Assembly: GCF_001486165.1 (NCBI RefSeq)
Contig: NZ_LN908977.1
Span: 505,621 to 569,620 of the forward strand
From: Bittarella massiliensis (ex Durand et al. 2017)
GTDB taxonomy: Bacteria > Bacillota > Clostridia > Oscillospirales > Ruminococcaceae
Length of the DNA: 64,000 bases
Direction: 5' to 3'
The translations under genes were made by a program, and so were the position numbers. A model generated the notes under the pieces. It searched no databases. It was not told where the DNA came from and worked only from the letters and a program-made list of their open reading frames with translations. Positions within the stretch are counted from its first letter, which is position 1. The number at the start of each line of letters is the position of its first letter. Below, in pieces: positions 48,124 to 56,852 of this stretch.

Positions 48124-51100
48124 ATGAAAAAGCAAAAACGGAGGGGACTGCCCACGCGGCTTGCGGCACTGGGATTGGCGGCAGCCCTCTGCCTGGGGAT
48201 GCCCCCTGTTTCGGCCCTGGCCGAGGGGGAGGGGGATCCTTCCGACGAGGACAGCTCCACGGAGTTTGTGGGGAGCTTTGATTTGCAGACAATTTTCAAG
48301 GGCAATCCGATTGAAATGAATAAAAATAATCTTGTGTTTAGCGATCCATCCCGACCGGGAATGCAATGGGTGACACCTGAATGGGGTACTAACTATTGGG
48401 ACAACTCCGGAACGGTGAATAGCATCAATCAAGTTTCTATGAATGCTGACTGGGAATTCTCCACTGACTTTGAATTAGTACAAGATGCAGCGAAAATTTG
48501 TTATGTCAGGTATTTTTTGGCGGGAAAAAATGGCGGTGTTGCGGTGGATTCCGGGAGGATGGGTGATAATGATTTGGCAATAAAAATACAACATTATAAT
48601 TCCTCATCTGTGGTGGACAAAATATTTAGTCAACAAAAACTTTCTGCAAACCATATGAAGGGCACCCATACATATACGTTATCTTACAGTGCAAAAAACA
48701 AACAGTTGACGGCTGTCTATGGTGACAAAACAGTTTCGACAACAGTCACTGCATGCAATTATCTTAACGTCGATAAGATGACAATAAGCATCCAAGGCTT
48801 AACCCATTGGCTGAAAAGCGGAACAACCCCTAAGGGAACAATCAAAGCTCATTTTAACAGTGCCCGTTACACCCACTACACCCCTCAGTTCGTGAGCACC
48901 GAGCTGCTGGACGAAGACGGGAACACCATGACCGACGAGGAGAAGCTGGCCCTGCAGGACGGGGACGTGGTCACCGTCCGCGCCACGGTGAAGAACACCC
49001 ACCCCGACGCGGGGAAGGAAATCGTCTACGACCACCTGACCCTGGTGCCAGAGGACGACGAAAAGGTCAAAAAGTACCCCACCGCCGGGCTGGACATCCT
49101 CACGGGAGCCGAGCAGACGGTGACGGTGGACGGCAAGGCGGTGACAAACGCCTCCGGCCAGCCCTACGACGTGTCGGGGGAGGGCATCCCCTTCGGCTGC
49201 ACGGCGGCGGGGAACGTCATCACCTACAAGGCAAAAATCAACAACCCCGACGGCAAGTCCGTCACGGTGGGCCAGCGGATGAGCGACGACTTCTTCGGCT
49301 CCAAGCAGTACTCGGGGGCCGAGCTGATCCCCGCCCAGCCATTGGTCCCGGCCGACCCGGAGAAGCCGGCGGGGGAGGCGGGGAAGGACTATCACTACAC
49401 CCGCACCAGCCCCAACGAGAACGGGTGGAACAACTCGGACGTGGCCATCACCTTCTACCCCGGGGACTTCAACCAGTTCTACATCAAGGATCCGGAGGAG
49501 GGGACGGTACACGCCACCCTCACCAGTGAGAAGGAACCCCTGCTCTATACCGACGAGACCGAGACGCCGGTGGCGTTGCAGGCAGAAAACAGCGAGAGCG
49601 GGGCCAAGTCGGTGCGAAACGACGACGTCATCAAGGTGGACAAGGTACCGCCGACCCTGACGGCAGCCAGCCCGGCCCCCGCGCTGTTTGGGTTCCGGCG
49701 GGCGGCCGCCCCGGCTTCGGCGGTGACCCTGGCGGACAACCTCTCCGGCATCTGGAAGTTGGAGCGGTACGACACTGCCTCCAAGGAGTGGGTGGCGGCC
49801 GAGACCTTCGACCTGCCCACCGAGGGGGCGGAGAAGGGCAACGGCAAGGCCAGCGAGAGCGCCACCATCAACCAAAACGGGCTCTACCGGGCGGTGGACG
49901 CGGCGGGGAATGTGGGGGAGGCCACGCCGGTCTCCTTCAACGCCCCGCCCAGTGTCACCCCGACCGACCCGGAGGCCCCGGCGCTGGAGCCGGAGGAGGA
50001 GACCGACGGGGGCGGCCTGCGCCACGCCGCGGCCAGCGACAGCATGAGCGAGTACATCGACAAGACGGCCCCCCTCTACGGCGGGCGGTTCACCCTGGAG
50101 GACGCGGCGGAGCTGATGGCCCAGAGATACGGCTTTGCCTCCAACGTGGAGCGGGACGACAGCTTGAACTACACCTATGCCATCACCCAGAAGGGGGTGG
50201 ACGTGAGCGGCCAGGGGGTGGACACCACCCAGGCGGGCAGCTTTGTGGTGGTTTGCACCGCCACCGACGCGGACGGGAACACCACCACCCTCTACCTGAC
50301 CGACACCCTCATCGACCCGGACGCGCCGCCGCTGGTGGAGCGGCAGGAGGAGGGGACCCCGCCGGTGGGCCCGCCCTTTGACCCCCTGAAGCCGGTGCCC
50401 CAGCCGGTGATCAAGGAGGATACGGAGACCGGGCGCTACCACGCCTATGTCTACGAGCAGATCGCCGAGGGGGTCAGGGAGCCCGGGGTCTACGGCGGCA
50501 GCCTGACGGGAGAGGTGGCCCAGCAGATCTTTGCCGGGCGGTACGGGTTTGTGAGCCAGCAGGGGGACGGGGAGCTGCACCTCTCGCCCATCTGTGTGAC
50601 CCAGGACGGCAAGGACGTGAGCGCGGCGGGGTACGACACCGCCAAGCCGGGGAGCTGCGTCATCAGCCAGACGGCCACCGACAGCCGGGGGAACAAGACC
50701 ACCGTCTACCTGACCTATACCTTTTTGCCGGTGGGGAGCCCGCCCTGGGTGGCCTACGACCCCAGCGACCCGACGGTGGAGCCGGGGAGCGAGCTGGAGG
50801 AGCCGGAAATCGTGGAGGACTGGATCAATGGAACCAAGTACGCCACGGTGACGGACCGGCTGGCACAGACCATCACCGATCCGCCGCTGTCGGACGGCTG
50901 GCTGGACGGGGAGGAGCTGCGGGCCTTTCTGCGGAGCCGGTACCAGTTCACCTCCGCCCAGCCGGACGGGATGCTAAAAGAGGTGCGCTTTGCCGTGAGC
51001 CGGGACGGGAAGGCGGTGGAGGGCATCGACACCACCCAGCCGGGGGAATACCTGATCGCCTACACCCTGGAAGACTCCGCTGGAAACCGCACCTCCCTTT

Positions 51101-51498
51101 TCCTGCAATATCAGCTAAAACCCGGCGCGGCCGGCGGCCTCGCCCCCGACGGCAATTCGTCGGGCGGCGCCACCCCCTACACCGGGATGGACGGCGGCAG
51201 CGGCCGCGGGGCGGACGGGCACTGCCCCATCCACTGGCTGGCCCTGCTGGGGGCCCTCTGCACCCTGCTCTACTGGCTGGGGCGCAAGACCTTCCTCGGC
51301 CGGGGGAGACACGGCCTCACCCTCTGGGACGCGGCGCTGCTGGCCCTGGCGGGCGGCTGCGCCGTCTCCCTGGCCTTCCTCGCCCGCTGCGGGCTGGATG
51401 TGCCCGCCCTCCTCTGCTGGGGCGGGGTGATCTTCATGGCCCTGTGGAACCTCTCCGCCGAGAAAAAGGAAGAGGAGAGAGAGGGGGAAGCCCTCTGA
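48124..51498 (+). CDS. Large surface protein: lectin-like and Ig-like domains, C-terminal membrane segments
   Basis: 1124 residues, ATG at 48124 after AAGGGGAG. Signal peptide (1-33, cut after ALA). Residues about 50-245 are an AT-rich, beta-type lectin-like domain (WGTNYWDNSGTVNS...THTYTLSYSAKNKQLTAVYGDKT). Then Ig-like domains (245-630) including DNLSGIWKLERYD and NGLYRAVDAAGNVGEA. Three related modules of about 110 residues start near 640, 760 and 900, each with RYGF/RYQF, VSxxGxD and TxxDxxGNxTxLYL. The C-terminus has three membrane helices (about 1035-1115) and a short acidic tail, instead of LPXTG. Probably an adhesin or sensor for glycans. Confidence 0.85.
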   Translation: MKKQKRRGLPTRLAALGLAAALCLGMPPVSALAEGEGDPSDEDSSTEFVGSFDLQTIFKGNPIEMNKNNLVFSDPSRPGMQWVTPEWGTNYWDNSGTVNSINQVSMNADWEFSTDFELVQDAAKICYVRYFLAGKNGGVAVDSGRMGDNDLAIKIQHYNSSSVVDKIFSQQKLSANHMKGTHTYTLSYSAKNKQLTAVYGDKTVSTTVTACNYLNVDKMTISIQGLTHWLKSGTTPKGTIKAHFNSARYTHYTPQFVSTELLDEDGNTMTDEEKLALQDGDVVTVRATVKNTHPDAGKEIVYDHLTLVPEDDEKVKKYPTAGLDILTGAEQTVTVDGKAVTNASGQPYDVSGEGIPFGCTAAGNVITYKAKINNPDGKSVTVGQRMSDDFFGSKQYSGAELIPAQPLVPADPEKPAGEAGKDYHYTRTSPNENGWNNSDVAITFYPGDFNQFYIKDPEEGTVHATLTSEKEPLLYTDETETPVALQAENSESGAKSVRNDDVIKVDKVPPTLTAASPAPALFGFRRAAAPASAVTLADNLSGIWKLERYDTASKEWVAAETFDLPTEGAEKGNGKASESATINQNGLYRAVDAAGNVGEATPVSFNAPPSVTPTDPEAPALEPEEETDGGGLRHAAASDSMSEYIDKTAPLYGGRFTLEDAAELMAQRYGFASNVERDDSLNYTYAITQKGVDVSGQGVDTTQAGSFVVVCTATDADGNTTTLYLTDTLIDPDAPPLVERQEEGTPPVGPPFDPLKPVPQPVIKEDTETGRYHAYVYEQIAEGVREPGVYGGSLTGEVAQQIFAGRYGFVSQQGDGELHLSPICVTQDGKDVSAAGYDTAKPGSCVISQTATDSRGNKTTVYLTYTFLPVGSPPWVAYDPSDPTVEPGSELEEPEIVEDWINGTKYATVTDRLAQTITDPPLSDGWLDGEELRAFLRSRYQFTSAQPDGMLKEVRFAVSRDGKAVEGIDTTQPGEYLIAYTLEDSAGNRTSLFLQYQLKPGAAGGLAPDGNSSGGATPYTGMDGGSGRGADGHCPIHWLALLGALCTLLYWLGRKTFLGRGRHGLTLWDAALLALAGGCAVSLAFLARCGLDVPALLCWGGVIFMALWNLSAEKKEEEREGEAL

Positions 51499-51561
51499 TT
51501 TCTCCGCTCGGGCCAACCGCTGTCAACGGGTAAAAGACCCCTTCAATATCCTTTTCAAAGA

Positions 51562-51590
51562 GGTCGCTGCCAAAAAGCAGCGGCCTTTTT
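51562..51590 (+). terminator. Terminator of the surface-protein gene
   Basis: GGTCGCTGC-CAAAAA-GCAGCGGCC and five T. Confidence 0.85.
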
Positions 51591-51779
51591 GGCGCAATAA
51601 GGGCCGGCCGCGCCCCCGCTCTTTCCCATCGCCACGGCATGCCTCTCGGCGAGGATGGTGGCTAAGCGCCCCTGCCCGGCCATCGCCCAGTGGCCGGTCC
51701 CAGTCTGCGCCACCTGGGCGGGAACCCGACCTCTCGCCCCTGTCCCCGCCGCCGAAAGGGACATCCCCCTCTACAATCG

Positions 51780-51883
51780 CCTCCTCCGGCTCCAGCGCCG
51801 GGGCCTGGAGGGATGACGCTGGGCAAGGTGAAAGTGTTGGCGGAGAGCGGCGCGGGCTTCCCCGCACGCCTCACCGCCTCCAC
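51780..51883 (-). pseudogene. Decayed inverted copy of a segment of the surface-protein gene
   Basis: Read on the minus strand, this stretch matches bases about 49893-49999 of the surface-protein gene. A 27-base identical core (51780-51806 against 49973-49999) encodes the EAPALEPEE linker. The flanking part aligns imperfectly (GTGGAGGCGGTG..., CCCAGCGTCATCCC) with small gaps. No open frame survives. The rest of 51591-51918 shows no gene. Confidence 0.7.
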
Positions 51884-51918
51884 GGAGGGAGAGGGGAGTC
51901 TTTCGGCCCAAAAGAGGA

Positions 51919-51961
51919 GCGCCGCCGGGCAACCTGTCACAGGCTGCCCGGCGGCGCTTTT
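51919..51961 (+). terminator. Strong hairpin terminator
   Basis: GCGCCGCCGGGCA / TGCCCGGCGGCGC 13-bp stem with inner CCTG/CAGG, then TTTT. Confidence 0.7.
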
Positions 51962-52062
51962 GGGCTCTTTGCCTCATGCGCCCTCCCCTTCCGCACAGGG
52001 GCAGACCCCCGCCCATGCCGTCTGCCCCCAGAGGGCCAAGCACCCCTCATCCCCCCCTTTCC

Positions 52063-52096
52063 AAAAAGGCCGCTGCCAGAGGGCAGCGGCCTTTTT
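52063..52096. terminator. Bidirectional terminator after the LysR gene
   Basis: AAAAAGGCCGCTGCC-AGAG-GGCAGCGGCCTTTTT perfect palindrome, 34 bases past the LysR stop. Confidence 0.92.
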
Positions 52097-52129
52097 GGGG
52101 GCACGGGGAAAACTGACTCGCCGCCCCCC

Positions 52130-53005
52130 TCATACCTCCCGCTCCCGGGAAAAGACCTCCACAAACCCCTGTGCCGGGGGGGAGAGGGGGCGGTTTTTGG
52201 CCCAGACGGCGGCGATTTGGGTGGTGAGGGCCGGATCGTCGATTTCCCGGCAGCTCACCTGCAATCCCTGCATGATTTTAAGGGCCGAGCGGGGCACCAG
52301 GGCGACCCCCAGCCCCGCCCCCACCCACATGAGGGTGGTGCGGGCGTCGTCGTTTTTGCAGAGGACGGTGGGGGCAAAGCCCGCCGCTGCGCACTGGCGG
52401 GCGATCAGATCCTCAAACCGGCGGTAGAGGATGAGGGACCGCCCCTTTAAATAGGTGAGAGGGAGCGCCCCCTCCCCCGGCCAGGGGTGAGCGGGCCCGG
52501 CCACCGCCACCATGGGCTCGGGGGACAGGTAGCTGCAGTGAAACCCCTCGGCCTGAAAGGGGGTGCGGGCCACCGCCACCTCGATGATGCCGGCGCGCAG
52601 CAGTTCCAGCAGCTGGTAGGTGTTTCCCTCGTGGAGGGAGAAGTCCACGTCGGGGTAGAGAGCGTGAAATTCGCGGATGCGGCTGGAGAGCAGGGCGCTG
52701 CCCGAGGAGGAGACGGTGCCCAGCCGCAGGGTGCCCCGCTTGCCCACCGCCAGGTCGGAGAGCTCCTTGCGGGCCACCCGCGCCATCTCCAAGATGTTGG
52801 CGGCCCGGGGGTAAAACAGCTCGCCCGCGGGGGTGAGGGTCACCTTGCGCGCCCCCCTTTCAAAGAGGGTGAGGGAGAGCTCCTCCTCCAGCAGCTTGAG
52901 CTGGTGGCTCAAGGGGGGCTGGGTCATGTGCAGCCGCCGGGCGGCGGCGGAGATGGTGCCCTCCTCCGCCACGGCGACAAAGGCGGCTAGCTGTTTTAGC
53001 TCCAA
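52130..53005 (-). CDS. LysR family transcriptional regulator
   Basis: 291 residues, TTG start at 53005 placed by AGGAGG eight bases upstream; this gives the normal N-terminus LELKQLAAFVAVAEEGTISAAARRLHMTQPPLSHQLKLLEEELSLTLFERG with the winged helix-turn-helix. The remaining 230 residues are the periplasmic-binding-like effector domain. Divergent from the ABC exporter operon; a 16-bp perfect palindrome lies between them, so it probably controls the exporter and itself. Confidence 0.92.
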   Translation of the reverse strand: MELKQLAAFVAVAEEGTISAAARRLHMTQPPLSHQLKLLEEELSLTLFERGARKVTLTPAGELFYPRAANILEMARVARKELSDLAVGKRGTLRLGTVSSSGSALLSSRIREFHALYPDVDFSLHEGNTYQLLELLRAGIIEVAVARTPFQAEGFHCSYLSPEPMVAVAGPAHPWPGEGALPLTYLKGRSLILYRRFEDLIARQCAAAGFAPTVLCKNDDARTTLMWVGAGLGVALVPRSALKIMQGLQVSCREIDDPALTTQIAAVWAKNRPLSPPAQGFVEVFSREREV

Positions 53006-53105
53006 CGAAACGACCTCCTCATCCCCCGCCTTTCCGGCGGGGCAAACTATACGGAATTTGAATGGAAAATATACAAATAAAATCCTTTTCATATAGCTGC
53101 GCATT

Positions 53106-53121
53106 TGTTATTATAATAACA
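53106..53121 (+). promoter_or_regulatory. Palindromic operator over the ABC exporter -10
   Basis: TGTTATTATAATAACA is a perfect 16-bp palindrome containing TATAAT (53112-53117); no good -35 is seen (TCATAT, 17 bp upstream). It sits in the divergent LysR/ABC gap, a natural site for regulation. Confidence 0.65.
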
Positions 53122-53182
53122 GTTTGCCGGGGATTTGCAACAAACGGCCCGGCAAAACCCGAAAAAAGTGGGGGAAAACATC

Positions 53183-54907
53183 TTGCTGAAATTGGTTCGC
53201 TATCTAAAGGAATTTCGGAAACAGGTCATCATCGGCCCGCTCTTCAAGCTGACCGAGGCCATCTTCGAGCTGATCGTGCCGCTGCTGATGGCCAAGATCA
53301 TCGACGACGGGGTGGCCCGGGGCGACCTGCCCTACGTGCTCAAGACCGGCGCGGTGATCGTGCTGCTGGGGCTGGTGGGGCTGGGCTGCGCCCTCATCTG
53401 CCAGTACTCGGCCGCCCGGGCCTCCCAGGGGGTGGGCACCCGGCTGCGCCACGACCTCTTTGCCCATGTGGGCACCCTGTCCCACGCCGAGATCGACAAG
53501 CTGGGCACCTCGACCCTCATCAACCGCATCATCAGCGACGTCAACCAGTTGCAGGTGGCGGTGGCAATGCTCATCCGCCTGGTGATCCGCGCCCCCTTCC
53601 TGGTCATCGGCTCCACCGTCATGGCCATCTGGCTGGACTGGAAGCTGTCGCTCATCTTCCTGGTGGCGGGGCCCCTGGTGGCCCTGGTCCTCTACCAGGT
53701 GATGAAGCGGACCATCCCCTTTTACCGCACCATCCAGAAAAAGCTGGACCGCATCGGCCTCATCACCCGCGAGAATTTGGAGGGCGCCCGGGTCATCAAG
53801 GCCTTCTCCAAGCAGGAGCACGAGAACCAGCGCTTCTACGCGGCCAGCGACGATCTGGCCCAGTCCTCGGTGCGGGTGGGGAAGGTGTCCGCCCTCTTGA
53901 ACCCCCTCACCTCCATCATCGTCAACTTCGCCATCATCGCCATCCTCTGGTTCGGCGGCTTCCGGGTGGACAGCGGCGCCCTGACCCAGGGGCAGATCAT
54001 CGCCCTGGTCAACTACATGACCCAGATCCTGCTGGCCCTGGTGGTGGTGGCCAACCTGGTGGTCATCTTCACCAAGGCCTCGGCCTCGGCCAGCCGGGTC
54101 AACGAGATTTTCGAGACCGAGCCCTCCATCCTCCCCGGCGGGGAGGAGAGCGGCCTCTCGGGGACCGCCAAGGTGGCCTTTAAAGGGGTGTCCTTTGCTT
54201 ACAGCACCGGTGAAAACGCCCTGGAGGGAGTTGACCTGACGGTGCAGCCGGGGCAGACGGTGGGGATCATCGGCGGCACCGGGGCGGGCAAGTCCACCCT
54301 GGTCAACCTGATCCCCCGCTTCTACGACGCCACCGCCGGGCGGGTGCTCATCGACGGGGTGGACGTGCGGGCCTACGACACCGCCGCCCTCCGCAAAAAA
54401 ATCGGCATCGTCCCCCAGAAATCGGTCCTCTTCACCGGCACGGTGCGGGAAAACCTGCGCTGGGGAAAGCCCGACGCCAGCGACGAGGAGATCGCCCGGG
54501 CGCTGAACATTGCCCAGGCGGCCGAATTTGTGGCAAAGCTGCCCCAGGGGTATGACACCCCCATCTTGCAGGGGGGCAAAAACCTCTCGGGCGGGCAGCG
54601 GCAGCGGCTGGCCATCGCCCGCGCCCTGGTGGGGCGGCCGGACATCCTGATTTTGGACGACTCCTCCTCGGCCCTGGACTACCGCACCGACGCGGCCCTG
54701 CGCGCCGCCCTGGGGGCCCAGGCGGGGGAGAGCACCGTCTTTGTGGTCTCCCAGCGGGCCAGCGCCATCCGCCATGCCGACGTGATCGCGGTCCTCGACG
54801 ACGGCCGCCTGGCCGGGGTGGGGAGCCACGAACAGCTGTTGGAGAGCTGCCCGGTCTACCGGGAGATCTGTCTCTCCCAGCTCAGCGAAGAGGAGGTGAG
54901 CCGCTGA
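53183..54907 (+). CDS. ABC exporter half-transporter, degenerate ATP site
   Basis: 574 residues from the TTG at 53183 (GGGGGA upstream); a TTG at 53135 would add 16 residues. Six membrane helices (1-320), then the cassette: Walker A GGTGAGKST, signature LSGGQRQRLAIARAL. Walker B reads LILDDSSSALD with Asp in place of the catalytic Glu, and the H-loop is VVSQRAS with Gln for His. These are the typical degenerate-site changes of the non-hydrolysing half in heterodimers such as BmrC/LmrC. The stop overlaps the next ATG (TGATG). Confidence 0.92.
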   Translation: MLKLVRYLKEFRKQVIIGPLFKLTEAIFELIVPLLMAKIIDDGVARGDLPYVLKTGAVIVLLGLVGLGCALICQYSAARASQGVGTRLRHDLFAHVGTLSHAEIDKLGTSTLINRIISDVNQLQVAVAMLIRLVIRAPFLVIGSTVMAIWLDWKLSLIFLVAGPLVALVLYQVMKRTIPFYRTIQKKLDRIGLITRENLEGARVIKAFSKQEHENQRFYAASDDLAQSSVRVGKVSALLNPLTSIIVNFAIIAILWFGGFRVDSGALTQGQIIALVNYMTQILLALVVVANLVVIFTKASASASRVNEIFETEPSILPGGEESGLSGTAKVAFKGVSFAYSTGENALEGVDLTVQPGQTVGIIGGTGAGKSTLVNLIPRFYDATAGRVLIDGVDVRAYDTAALRKKIGIVPQKSVLFTGTVRENLRWGKPDASDEEIARALNIAQAAEFVAKLPQGYDTPILQGGKNLSGGQRQRLAIARALVGRPDILILDDSSSALDYRTDAALRAALGAQAGESTVFVVSQRASAIRHADVIAVLDDGRLAGVGSHEQLLESCPVYREICLSQLSEEEVSR

Positions 54908-56670
54908 TGGCGAAAATCAGGCAGGAGGACCGCACCCCGGTGCTGGGGCGGATCCTCAAATATCTAAAACCCTATTGGTGGCTGCTGACCCTGGCCCTTC
55001 TCTGCGCGGTGGCCACCGTCACCTGCACCCTCACCGGCCCGGTGCTGGTGGGGCGGACGGTGGACATGATCGTCGGCCCCGGGCAGGTGGATTTCACCGG
55101 CATCCTGGGGATGGCCGGCTGGCTGGCCGGGGTCTACGCCCTGGGGGCCCTGACCCAGTGGCTGATGACCTACTGCACCAACAAAATCACCTACCACACC
55201 GTCAAGGACATTCGAGTGCAGGCCTTTTCCAAGCTCTCCACCGTCCCCCTGCGCTACATCGACGGCCACTCCCACGGCGATCTCATCACCCGGGTGGTGT
55301 CGGACATCGACGTGATCTCCGACGGGATGCTCCAGGGCTTTTCCCAGCTCTTCACCGGGGTCATCACCATCCTCGGCACCCTGGCGTTCATGCTCTCCAT
55401 CAATGTGAAGATCGCCTTGGTGGTGGTGCTCATCACCCCCCTCTCCCTCTTTGTGGCCAGCTTTATCGCCAAGCGCTCCCACAACATGTTCCGGGAGCAG
55501 TCGGCGGTGCGGGGCGAGATGGGCGGCTACGTGGAGGAGATGCTGGGCAACCAGAAGATCGTCAAGGCCTTTGGCCGGGAGGCCGCCTCGCAGGAGCGAT
55601 TTGACGAGATCAACAGCCGCCTCTACGACTGCGGGGTGAAGGCGCAGTTCTACTCCTCCCTCACCAACCCCTGCACCCGGTTTGTCAACGGGGTGGTCTA
55701 CGCCGGGGTGGGGATCATCGGCGCGGTGGCGGCCATCAACGGGGCCATCACCGTGGGCCAGATCAGCAGCTTTTTGGCCTACGCCAACCAGTACACCAAG
55801 CCCTTCAACGAGATTTCCGGGGTGGTGACCGAGTTGCAGTCGGCCCTCGCCTCGGCCCGCCGGGTCTTTGCGGTGCTCGACGAGCCCAGCGAGTCCCCCG
55901 ACGCGCTGGAGGCCGCCCGCCCCGCATCCTGCGAGGGCCGGGTGGCGGTGGAGGGGGTCTCCTTTGCCTACGAGGCGAAAAAGCCCCTGATCGAGGACTT
56001 CAACTTGCAGGTGGAGCCGGGCCAGCGGGTGGCCATCGTCGGCCCCACCGGCTGCGGCAAGACCACCCTCATCAACCTGCTCATGCGCTTTTACGACGTG
56101 GACAAGGGCGCCATCTCGGTGGACGGCAAGGACATCCGCGACTACGCCCGGGGCTCCCTGCGGGCCTGCTACGGGATGGTGCTGCAGGACACCTGGCTCT
56201 TCACCGGCACGGTGCGGGAAAACATCGCCTACGCCCGCCCCGATGCCAGCGAGGAAGAGGTGATCGCGGCGGCCAAAGCGGCCCACGCCCACAGCTTCAT
56301 CAAGCGGCTGCCCCAGGGGTATGACACCGTCATCTCCGAGGAGGGGGGGAGCATCTCCCAGGGGCAAAAGCAGCTGCTCTGCATCGCCCGGGTGATGCTG
56401 ACCTCGCCCCCGATGCTGATTTTGGACGAGGCCACCTCCAACATCGACACCCGCACCGAGATCCGCATCCAAAAGGCCTTTGACGAGATGATGCGGGGGA
56501 AGACCAGCTTCATCGTGGCCCACCGGCTCTCCACCATCAAAGAGGCCGACCGCATCCTGGTGATGCGCGACGGCAGGATCGTGGAGCAGGGCAACCACCA
56601 GTCCCTGCTGGAGAGGGGCGGCTTTTACGCCGAACTCTACAACAGCCAGTTTGCCGGGGCAGAGGAGTAG
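54907..56670 (+). CDS. ABC exporter half-transporter, catalytic
   Basis: 587 residues, overlapping the previous gene by one base. Six membrane helices, then Walker A GPTGCGKTT, signature ISQGQKQLLCIARVM, Walker B MLILDEATSNID with the catalytic Glu, and H-loop IVAHRLSTI. Complements the degenerate partner: one canonical hydrolysis site per heterodimer. Multidrug or lipid export is likely; the substrate cannot be read from sequence. Confidence 0.93.
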   Translation: MAKIRQEDRTPVLGRILKYLKPYWWLLTLALLCAVATVTCTLTGPVLVGRTVDMIVGPGQVDFTGILGMAGWLAGVYALGALTQWLMTYCTNKITYHTVKDIRVQAFSKLSTVPLRYIDGHSHGDLITRVVSDIDVISDGMLQGFSQLFTGVITILGTLAFMLSINVKIALVVVLITPLSLFVASFIAKRSHNMFREQSAVRGEMGGYVEEMLGNQKIVKAFGREAASQERFDEINSRLYDCGVKAQFYSSLTNPCTRFVNGVVYAGVGIIGAVAAINGAITVGQISSFLAYANQYTKPFNEISGVVTELQSALASARRVFAVLDEPSESPDALEAARPASCEGRVAVEGVSFAYEAKKPLIEDFNLQVEPGQRVAIVGPTGCGKTTLINLLMRFYDVDKGAISVDGKDIRDYARGSLRACYGMVLQDTWLFTGTVRENIAYARPDASEEEVIAAAKAAHAHSFIKRLPQGYDTVISEEGGSISQGQKQLLCIARVMLTSPPMLILDEATSNIDTRTEIRIQKAFDEMMRGKTSFIVAHRLSTIKEADRILVMRDGRIVEQGNHQSLLERGGFYAELYNSQFAGAEE

Positions 56671-56688
56671 ACCGAACAGACCGCCCGT

Positions 56689-56723
56689 GGGGGCGCAGCC
56701 GAACAGGGGCTGCGCCCCCTTTT
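56689..56723 (+). terminator. Terminator of the ABC exporter operon
   Basis: GGGGGCGCAGCC / GGCTGCGCCCCC 12-bp stem plus TTTT. Confidence 0.92.
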
Positions 56724-56852
56724 GCCGCCCTGGAAAAAATCGACCCTTGCCCGGGGAGGGGGGCGGGTGTTACACTGGCCCAAAAGGGGTTGTCCAACCA
56801 GGTCAAGCGCCGCGGGGCGCGCTCTGGTATCCTGTGAGAGGGGGGAAGAGAG

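Noticed and set aside
53135-54183. Alternative frame overlapping the ABC exporter start
   Set aside because: It is a Gly/Pro/Arg-rich shadow of the exporter gene; the exporter frame has all ABC motifs.
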